64,000 bases of DNA from Vanessa cardui (lineage: Eukaryota > Arthropoda > Insecta > Lepidoptera > Nymphalidae). Position 1 is the first letter of the stretch. Every line of letters begins with the position of its first letter. The notes below the pieces were generated by a model that saw nothing but the letters and a program-made list of their open reading frames with translations, ran no database searches and was not told the origin of the DNA. Both the position numbers and the translations under genes were made by a program. Shown piece by piece: positions 56,234 to 64,000 of this stretch. The stretch lies in assembly GCF_905220365.1 (NCBI RefSeq), contig NC_061147.1, positions 7,130,001 to 7,194,000 on the forward strand, in the 5' to 3' direction.

Positions 56234-56699
56234 CTGCAGACATGACTTATTTGAAAAAATTAAATTAATTAATTTCATCACATGATATCAAAAATTATTA
56301 TATGTAGTATTGAAAGTCCATTTCCATACTAACGAGTCCAGCAGGTTTGTTCTTACAATAAATCAGAGAGGCGCCACTTAAAAAAACGATTTTCCTAACA
56401 CCCCTAATGAAGACTGCTGGAACGAGGGGGAGTTTTTAGCGTTACCTTAATGATCACTGGGAATTGTTCGTGTTCATTTAAAACAACGGTTACGTTTTAA
56501 AAATGGAATATTTTTTTAATTAATGATTTAACTACGTGATTTTTTTTGCTGTTAATAATCAGCTTGTAAAAGGTTAGGCAAAGATCCCTTCTGGAATAGA
56601 TTTGGAACATATTTCATATCACTGCTCCAATGACCTTTGTGTGTTGTAGAATTCTATCGGGCTTATGCAGGCTACCTCACGATTCTTTCACCGCCAATC

Positions 56700-56865
56700 A
56701 TGAATTATAAACACAAGACTGATTTTCGGCTTGGTGTGAGCCAGTGGAACGATATGGCGTCATAATTGTTAAGGTTTTGGCGCATTGATGAAGGAATTAA
56801 TATTATTTCTGACATTCCCTATGTGTATGGAAGGGTATGACCACTCACTATTAGGCACCAACTGT
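56700..56865 (-). repeat. SINE-like family A, decayed
   Basis: 'cttggtgtgagccagtggaa', 'gttaaggttttggcgcattg' and 'gggtatgaccactcactatt' are minus-strand family blocks. Confidence 0.5.
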
Positions 56866-56937
56866 TTGACTAGAATTTTGATAAATTAGGAATATTACTG
56901 AAAGTTACCAGTATTATTTATTACATATTATGTAAAT

Positions 56938-57015
56938 GTCAGTGGCCACGTCTCCCAAGAAGACGACAAGAATGATTTCCAGCGAAGATCTGCTGATGTT
57001 TAGTATAAAATATAA
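56938..57015 (+). repeat. Shared short block K, copy 2
   Basis: 'tggccacgtctcccaagaag' and 'tccagcgaagatctgctgat' pair with 39505-39590. Confidence 0.5.
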
Positions 57016-57184
57016 AACGCCAAAAAAAAAAGAACGTTACCAGTATAATCTACATTAAAAATTGGTGATTGATTTGAAATCAATGTAGAATATTTTGCTT
57101 TGGTAAACAATTTCGTCCCGGAAGCTGCTCTAACGATTTGAAATTAAATTATATAACTATATGATTTGATATATTTTATAAACT

Positions 57185-57410
57185 TGCATATGGGGCACAC
57201 TGGTTAGTGGTCACCACTAGACACAGACGACGGTCATTTAAATAAATATTCGCCATTCCTTACCCAATATGTGCCCAATTGTGCTTCCACTGGTTTTCTC
57301 ATACATCAAATCGGAACACAATATTGAGTATTGCTTTTTGACGATAGGATATCTGATGATGTATCTCGTTAAATAGTAGGCACGCAACTTGCGCCAAAGC
57401 CTATGAAATT
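57185..57410 (+). repeat. SINE-like family A, moderately decayed
   Basis: 'catatggggcacactggtta', 'atattcgccattccttaccc', 'caaatcggaacacaatattg' and 'aggatatctgatgatgtatc' are in family order, 190 bases before a young copy in the same orientation. Confidence 0.6.
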
Positions 57411-57597
57411 AAGAAATTAAATTAAATAATAGTTTGTACTTACATTTTTATTAAATTAATAAAAAATAATTGTTTACTTCATTACAAAAGTAATTTACTC
57501 TTTGTGACTAAAAAAAAAATTGTAATACGTTTTGTATATTAGACGAAAAATAATAATAGTCATGAATATGTACAGTACATCGTATCATGTTTTTTTT

Positions 57598-57885
57598 TTA
57601 TGGAATAGGTTGGCGAACGAGTACATGGGCCACCTGATGGTAAGTGGTCACCATCCCCCATAGACAAAGACGCTGTCAGAAATATTAACTATTCTTTACA
57701 TCGTCAATGCGCTACCAACCTTGGGAACTAAGATGCTATGTCCCTTGTGCCTGTAGTTACACTGGCTTACTCACCCTTCAAACCGTAACACAACAATACT
57801 GCGTACCGTTGTTTAGCGGTAGAATAACTGATGAGTGGGTGGTACCTACCCAGACGGGCTTGCACAAAGCCCTACCACCAAGTAA
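57598..57885 (+). repeat. SINE-like family A, reference copy
   Basis: This is an intact copy: T-run, 'ggttggcgaacgagtacatg', 'cacctgatggtaagtggtca', 'attaactattctttacatcg', 'taagatgctatgtcccttgt', 'actgatgagtgggtggtacc' and 'acaaagccctaccaccaagt'. It is about 285 bases. Confidence 0.85.
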
Positions 57886-58351
57886 ATAATCATAACATAG
57901 GTAAATGGGTTACTGATTGAGTAAGACCTATAATGAAAACATCCTATTAGTAAATTTTCTTATTGGATTTAAGGTTTTCATTGATATGCTACTTAACAAG
58001 AGATGGCGCTGTAGGTGGGTGTAGCGACGCAAACAATGAACGCATTCAGTAGAGTCTAAAAAACATTCTAATTTATCTTTTAAAATGTTTTAACTCGAAA
58101 ATAATCCTTAAATTTATTATATTATTTAATATTTTTTTTAAACTAATTTTACATTATTAGTTTATAAATAATGAAATCAATAACACTAGTTACATCTACT
58201 CGTTAATAGATGACACTTAAATTGCAAGATTAGTTCATTGTAATGCCGCAAAGAACGCAACATAAAAGATTATCAAAACATTTGACCCACATTCGATATT
58301 CAAACGTCGACAAACAAAATATAAAAACAATCTCCAACCCATCTCACTTAC

Positions 58352-58391
58352 AAGCCAATGAAGCGAGCGAATAAGCGAAAAATCCGCTTGT
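58352..58391 (-). other. Candidate 40-base mini-exon
   Basis: On the minus strand a strong acceptor (TTATCTCTTTTTCCACAG) and a consensus donor (GTAAGTGAG) enclose exactly 40 bases. The frame QADFSLIRSLHWL is open and would end in phase 0, the phase in which the 13294-13421 exon starts. All three frames are nearly open, so the coding evidence is weak and the splice signals are the main support. Confidence 0.3.
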
Positions 58392-58859
58392 CTGTGGAAA
58401 AAGAGATAAATTGAAAAGCGGATAAATGAAAAAAAAAACGGCAAAAATGCGTCATCCAGTGATGTTCAGTCGCGCGGCGCGTAATTGTAAAAGGTCGGGA
58501 AAAAAATGTTGGCAGTTGCGAATTTGAATTTGAAAATGGAATTCTGTACAATTTGAATTTCTAGTTAAAACGTTTTATTTCTAAATTAAACGGTATTCTG
58601 GAGTTCTATCTAATTGGATTGTTTTATTTCATTCCGATTAGTAAACGTTTGTTTAATTAGACTTATATTAATATAATAATAATAAATCTTTGAATTTACG
58701 TAAGTATATATTTTAAAACAAATCCATAATTTTTTTTTTCAATATATTTGAAAAGGTGTGAAGTTAAAGAGAATTAAACAACAACACACAATAATGGAAT
58801 TATCAAATAAATTTCGTACTAGCTTTTTGCAGTCGAGGTTTATGACAAGGAAATTCAGC

Positions 58860-59000
58860 ACGCAGAACTCTAAAAGTGGAAAGGGCCCACAGAGGGAAAT
58901 GAAAACGACATTGATATTGAAAACCCTTTAAAAACTTGCCCGGCCGTCAGCCGCGTTTGGTCCCAGATTCTGTTTACTCGTCAATATTGTTTTATGTTTG
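58860..59000. other. Lower-AT island
   Basis: 'tggaaagggcccacagaggg' and 'cccggccgtcagccgcgttt' stand out from the flanks. No repeat match, frame or splice sites are seen. Confidence 0.25.
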
Positions 59001-59194
59001 AGATAAACGAATCGAAAGCAATGGAAGTAACTGCTTATTTAGAAATATTTATTCGATTAAGGTTTTGTACTTGTGAATTCTTAATTGAGTTATATGTTGT
59101 ACAGTCATAGAAAGGTAAAAATTTGTAAATCGCTAACGACTAAATATTTTATATCAAGATCAAAAATAACATGTTCTTTTTTTTGGTAGTAAAT

Positions 59195-59427
59195 AAATAT
59201 GAGACAACATCACAATTCACATACATTACTCTGATCCTAATGTAAGTAGTTGAAGCACTTGTGTTATGGAAATCAGAAGTAACGACGGTACCACAAACAC
59301 CCAGACCCAAGACAACATAGAAAACTAATGGTAATCTACATCGACTCGGCCGGGAATCGAACCCAGGACCTCAGAGTGGCGTACCCATAAAAACCGCTGT
59401 ACACACCACTCGACCACGGAGGTCGGT
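59195..59427 (-). repeat. SINE family B, full length
   Basis: The complete order on the minus strand is an A box in 'ctccgtggtcgagtggtgtg', a B box in 'ctgggttcgattcccggccg', the body with 'taccgtcgttacttctgatt', and an (ATTT)n-type tail at 59195-59205. It is the best promoter-bearing copy of the family. Confidence 0.88.
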
Positions 59428-59449
59428 CGAGGTTTAGTAGGTTCATAAA

Positions 59450-59565
59450 AGACCATTTTTAATTGTCCTGTTACGGTGTTGAATTAAATTAAAAGTCGTA
59501 GAACCACTGGTTCTAAAAGTAAATTCTTTGGAGAAAAACCGGCAAGAAACTCAGCAATTATTCTT
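59450..59565 (-). repeat. LINE family C 3' tail
   Basis: On the minus strand 'gctgagtttcttgccggttt', 'tagaaccagtggttctacga' and 'cttttaatttaattcaacac' follow family order. It lies directly next to SINE B at 59195-59427, and its terminal TTTTGATTTT is lost. Confidence 0.65.
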
Positions 59566-60267
59566 ATCCACCATATCATTTACAGAGTGTATCAGTAAAA
59601 AATAATATTTTTTATGCATCATACTCGACTATTCGTAATAAAAGTCATAACATTCATAAAACAAGTATATTATTTATTTATAATGCTGTACGTTGGCGTT
59701 AAGTGCCTGTTATTTTATTAAAAAGAAAGTACAGTTCAGCTATTAGACGATAGATGGCAGCATCTATTTATTACTAATTAGAATCAAAATTGAAATTATT
59801 ATAATATGTAACATGTTCTTTAGTGAAAAATAGTATAATAAATTAATTATTATTGAAAAATAATTCTCAAAATATTGTTTTATTTTCAAAAAAACTATAG
59901 TTCAACTACTCACTAGAAGATGGCAGTGTAATCTCAAAACATTCTACTCTCAATAATATATTTTAAATTTATATTGTATTTTATGTATTATAAATAATTT
60001 AGTGTTGTGTGAATAACTCAGCTTACAGCAGTATTCTATGAGATATAATTTCGTGACATATACATTTTATATTCGAAACAATATAATGCAACTTCACCAC
60101 ATACACTTAGAAATTAAAATTACATAGTATGATACCTCGTAATATATAGTTTACAGATATATATGTTACAAATGGCTTGAGATTCTCCCATACTACTTAT
60201 TGGAAGTGGAATTCTTTAAACCGAAAGAACTTCTTGAGTCCATTTCTTTCCATGACACATTTATAAA

Positions 60268-60410
60268 ATCACATTCGTCCGCGGTTTCGTTCACTTAGGA
60301 TTTGGTTATTATAATTATTATAAAGGATAAATGTTACTTTTTATGTCATTAGTTAGACATAAAAAGTAACATTTATCCTTTATAATACAAGCTTGCTTCA
60401 TACAAATATC
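60268..60410 (-). mobile_element. Helitron-like family D relic holding a palindrome
   Basis: 'ttcgtccgcggtttcgttca' represents the hairpin end and 'caagcttgcttcatacaaat' the middle of family D. The palindrome at 60316-60387 lies between them, where family D normally has a 'gttgtcatgtgtcaggcaaa' section. Confidence 0.45.
60316..60387. repeat. Perfect palindrome, 32-bp arms, 8-base loop
   Basis: Arms 60316-60347 and 60356-60387 are exactly complementary, with the loop ATTAGTTA between them. The arm contains 'ggataaatgttacttttta'. A perfect inverted duplication of this size is young. Confidence 0.95.
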
Positions 60411-60429
60411 AATTACATTAAATTAATAC

Positions 60430-60575
60430 AATTACCATTAGTTTTCTACGTTGTCTTGGTCTGGGTGTTTGTAGTTAGATACGTTACTTCTGATTTTCCA
60501 CAACACAAGTGCTTTAGCTACTTACATTGGGATCAGAGTAATGTATGTTATGCTGTCTCATATTTATAAAAAAAA
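60430..60575 (+). repeat. SINE family B body
   Basis: 'ttagttttctacgttgtctt', 'acttctgattttccacaaca' and 'cattgggatcagagtaatgt' are followed by an A-run. The tRNA-like head is absent, so it is 5'-truncated. Confidence 0.75.
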
Positions 60576-60579
60576 AATC

Positions 60580-62700
60580 AGTCAAAGTCAGTTATATACT
60601 ACAGAATTGCTTTGAGTTTTAGGAATGCATACTTGAGATACAAAAAGGTTGCGCTGAAATTAATTCTCATAATTGATAGCGACAAAACATAAATACATAC
60701 TTGGTACGAAATTTCCTTTTCATAGTGACTTGATAGCGACTAAACGTACATTAATACTAGATACAAAATTTCCTTTTATTTTGACAACGTTCCAGGATAA
60801 TCAATTACATTGTGCAATACACTAATGCATGTTGAGACTACCTATAAGTAGTAGAACTTTTGCCTATATATTTGAAATGTAATTTTTATTTTTTATTTTG
60901 GATGTTATATTGTGTCTACTGTTGGTTGTCGTAATGAAAATAATAAAAAAATAATCTTTACAATTTATCTATCTCCAGACAACAGTCTATTACATTAAAT
61001 ATATAGATATATATTATACATTTATGATATAGTAACAATTCGCATTACAAAAAGCGACCGAGTAAGTCCATCTTCCGAACCACCGACACGGCACTAATAC
61101 TTTCGAAATGAACCCGTATAAAACTCAGTTTAATTTTAATACACCTGAGTTTTTTTATATATAAAAAAAAGCACATGTCCGTCCGTCCGGAAAATGGAAT
61201 GGACGAAAAATAATTAGACGCGCCCCGAGATGATACTTTCGCATTAATATTAAAAACTTTAATGAAAAAAAAAATTAATGGCATCCCTTGTATGTGATCC
61301 TTTTTCGAGTGGGGTTCAGGGGGTGAGTTCAGTTAGATATTGGCTGACGATTCGGTTTATAATATAATATTTTTATATTAAGAATCATAACTCTAATGGA
61401 AGATATCAATTGACAGGAGTCATTTGTTTTGTTATATAGGAGTTATCCTTCCAATGAGATGTTTGCATACATCTGCATGACATGCCTAGTGAAGATAGAT
61501 TATTATCTAATAACTCTTAATGTAATAGATTCTTATCGTATATAATAAAACAATCAACAAATACTATTGTACTTAATACTGCGCACTTTTTACAATAGTT
61601 CGATAGTTATATTATTTTAATTTAAAATATCAAGTTATAATAATTATAGGTCAAGATTATTTATTATTAATAATTCTTTGTATACATTTTGTTCATATGA
61701 GAAACTAAAATATATATTATGACACAAATTCATGATCATGGCGAAAAAAATCAAGTGAAATGTCGGAATAAAATACGTTTTACATTAGACGATAAATACT
61801 ACTAAGTAGAAAAGGAAATCACATAAGATAAAACGATCTCTTAAATCTTTTACGTAACAATTTCTTCCGGGAAATTTAATTTTATCAACTATAAAAAGAA
61901 TTAATATGAATATTTTGTATACTTTTTTAAAGTACATATTGTATCGCCAAATACATACTTTCACTATTTATTTTAATGTTCATCTTTGTGTTCAGGTTTA
62001 AAGAGTGAGTTGAGGTATAGACGGAACGCTTGGGGCTTAACTTTGGGGCTCATTGGCGGTTAATGAATATCTAAAATAAATCTAATACTAATTAAATATA
62101 AATATTATAAACGGAACTTATGTGTCTCATTTTTTTTTCATGGACGACTGTCTACGTCATTCATCGTGATTACAATATTATAAATATGTTTCGTTGAGGT
62201 GAAAATAAAAATGTCTATTTACAAAAATAAATATCATAATCCCGCAGAGTTCCTCACGCGTATCCTCTCCCACTTACGAGGGATACTTGGAGGGGGGAGG
62301 TTTTTTCTCCCCTGCCTTATTTATATACGTTTATGAATATCATATAAAATTTTGGGCATTTCCTTCTTCATACAGTTCTTATAGATTTAATTGTTGTCTC
62401 GAAAATATTTTAAAGATTAGAAAGCTGCACGATGCTTTATAATTAATTAGGGTCAGTGAACCCTGCGGTTTAATTAAAACAAGGTTGCATTATATAATTA
62501 TACCAGTAGCTTTGACTGTTGTTCCCAACTTCGTATGGGTGATTTTTTGATTCCTAATGGTCATTCTACCTGTCGGTACCACTGTGAACAATCTAGTGAC
62601 CCGCTAATAATTAATTAAAACTGCAAGAAAAACATCATATAAATTGCTCCAATGGCTTAGGAGGAGATTGATTACGTACATGCGAATATAAAGTTTCAAT
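60580..62700. other. No gene recognised
   Basis: This is AT-rich. It includes 'cacatgtccgtccgtccgga' near 61171 and a lower-AT patch at 62250-62310 with a minus-strand GTAAGT word. Neither forms a convincing exon. Confidence 0.45.
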
Positions 62701-62710
62701 AAGATTTTAT

Positions 62711-62759
62711 GTTAGTTTAATTTTATTAAGGCTTTATGCCTTTATAAAATTAAACTAAC
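62711..62759. repeat. Inverted repeat, 22-bp arms with one mismatch
   Basis: 'gttagtttaattttat' pairs exactly with 62744-62759, and the inner AAGGC/GCCTT pairs as well, leaving the loop TTTAT. In RNA it would make a compact hairpin followed by T-rich sequence. Confidence 0.8.
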
Positions 62760-63065
62760 TTTATTTTTAATATGAATGTCTTAAATACCTGTAAGAAAGC
62801 ACTTAAACTATACTAATATGAGATAAACATTAAAACTTTTTAGTAGTTGAATCATTATCTGTATCAGAAGTAAATGTTACTTCAATGTTCCATCACGCTG
62901 GTCCAATGCGAAATGGCACGTGGCAGACTTTCATCCTATGTATGTTCGCACGAGATGATGTGTACCTATACTATTAATACACAAAAAAATAGCATAGTAA
63001 AACCCAGAGGTGTATCTGATGATCTCGTAATCTTGGTCGGTATCTTTTCAAAAATATAGTTTTAT

Positions 63066-63369
63066 CCAATGATATTCTAATAAGCAGATATGTTATATCA
63101 ATACTAAACAACAGAAAAAAGTGAGCCGCGCCGGGGACCGTTTATTTTAGTTTATTTTTTCATTTCGTTAAAAGTAAAAAGGATAGCTTGATAAAAACAA
63201 TAAGTAAAAGGGATAACTAGATGTTTTAATTACGCAAAACGTATTACTAAGTATGATGTATTATAACGTATAACTACGTAAAACGACTAAAGGCAAATGT
63301 CCTAATTATGACGTTTTCTAGTCTTCACTTTTTGCGCGTTAATAACATATCTGTTTACTACAACATTGG
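63066..63369 (+). mobile_element. TIR element M, complete, with target duplication
   Basis: The 304-bp element begins CCAATG and ends CATTGG, with imperfect terminal inverted repeats of about 30 bases sharing 'cagatatgttat'. TTTTAT occurs directly on both sides (63060-63065 and 63370-63375) and looks like a 6-base target duplication. It has no coding capacity. The partner copy is at 55978-56233 in the opposite orientation. The superfamily is undetermined. Confidence 0.75.
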
Positions 63370-63512
63370 TTTTATCGTACCAAGGCAATTCATATTATAT
63401 ATTAAAAAGAGCGTAAATGTATATATTTTTACAAAGTCATAAAGTTAACATATGAAACGTTATGTAAGTCGCAGCGAATCCGTTCGTTTATAAATCGCCC
63501 GAGTAAACTTAC

Positions 63513-63596
63513 GTGCATAATTAGTATTTAAATAGAACTTAACAATTTTAAGTTCAACGTTCATATTTGCTCTGCACGGAACGAATTGAATAAAGT
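63513..63596 (-). other. Possible splice-bounded exon
   Basis: On the minus strand TGATTTTTATTTCAG precedes 84 bases ending at GCAC|GTAAGT. One frame is open (FIQFVPCRANMNVELKIVKF, then YLNTNYA) and includes an ATG. The composition is AT-rich, so chance is a real alternative. Confidence 0.2.
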
Positions 63597-63939
63597 CTGA
63601 AATAAAAATCAACAGCAACATGAAAACTTAACATATTTTAAGCTCAGAGTCAGAGTAACATATTTTATTAGCATAATAACATAGGTAGACTAGAGGCTAT
63701 TGGACTAGGTTGACTTTGTAAAGATTCTGATGTTCTGAGTTCAGATTTGAATGCGATTTTTGTGTTTGTCAGTATGCTGCGAATTTGGCATTGAGATTTT
63801 TTATTAGAAATATATAATAGAAATCTATCAGGATTATGTTATATATTAATAATTAAATTTAATGCCCAAACCATTTCGCACATAGTCATACATCCATTTT
63901 ACTTTTATATAACCTTATCTTCAAAGTCCTGCTTATATT

Positions 63940-64000
63940 ATAAATACGAAAGTTTGTAAGGATGTATGTATGTTTGTTTGCCACGCAAAAACTACTGAAT
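63940..64000 (+). mobile_element. Start of a Helitron-like element, cut by the window
   Basis: 'tattataaatacgaaagttt' and 'ggatgtatgtatgtttgttt', then 'cacgcaaaaactactgaa', is the 5' pattern of a lepidopteran Helitron-type repeat. The rest lies beyond the window. Confidence 0.5.

Overview
This window looks like AT-rich, repeat-rich DNA from a lepidopteran insect, probably a butterfly. The evidence is the repeat content. There are tRNA-headed SINEs with clear A and B boxes, many copies of a SINE-like dispersed repeat, Helitron-type elements ending in a hairpin plus CTAG, C-terminal and 3'-end relics of at least three non-LTR retrotransposons, and small TIR elements. These families resemble ones I remember from moth and butterfly genomes. 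I could not search a database, and I do not name a species.

There is no complete protein-coding gene, no tRNA or rRNA gene, no CRISPR and nothing prokaryotic. Most open frames are chance frames or translated repeats. The exception is on the minus strand. A 128-base stretch at 13294-13421 and a 76-base stretch at 6257-6332 both read like real protein, both end at good splice donors (CAG|GTATGT and CAG|GTGCGT), and their reading phases fit each other (2 bases left over, then 1 base needed). The simplest reading is two internal coding exons of an unrecognised minus-strand gene with long introns, so much of the rest would be intron or intergenic DNA. Weaker splice-bounded candidates are near 36.1, 43.2, 48.4, 58.4 and 63.5 kb.

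Layout. 0-6 kb: LINE and SINE relics, a 193-bp mariner-type MITE (2716-2908) and a well-preserved LINE 3' end (5356-5855). 6-14 kb: the two candidate exons, an (AT)n tract, two diverged local duplications, a five-unit tandem array (10802-11275) and Helitrons. 14-26 kb: SINEs B, I and J, Helitrons and a candidate promoter-like island near 25.5 kb. 26-36 kb: a second mariner-type MITE, a duplicated noncoding block (27.8 and 29.1 kb), more SINEs and a GC-rich island at 34.8-35.15 kb. 36-46 kb: several GC-rich islands, LINE tails and few recognisable elements. 46-58 kb: dense SINEs, a LINE domain relic (52810-53275) and a 7 x 30-bp tandem repeat (53860-54069). 58-64 kb: a mini-exon candidate, SINE B copies, a 32-bp-arm palindrome, and a complete TIR element with a target-site duplication (63066-63369) whose partner lies inverted 7 kb away (55978-56233).

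The mobile elements are mostly non-autonomous passengers that depend on machinery encoded elsewhere. The features most worth following are the minus-strand exons, the low-AT islands that no repeat explains, and an excess of TGACGTCA sites.
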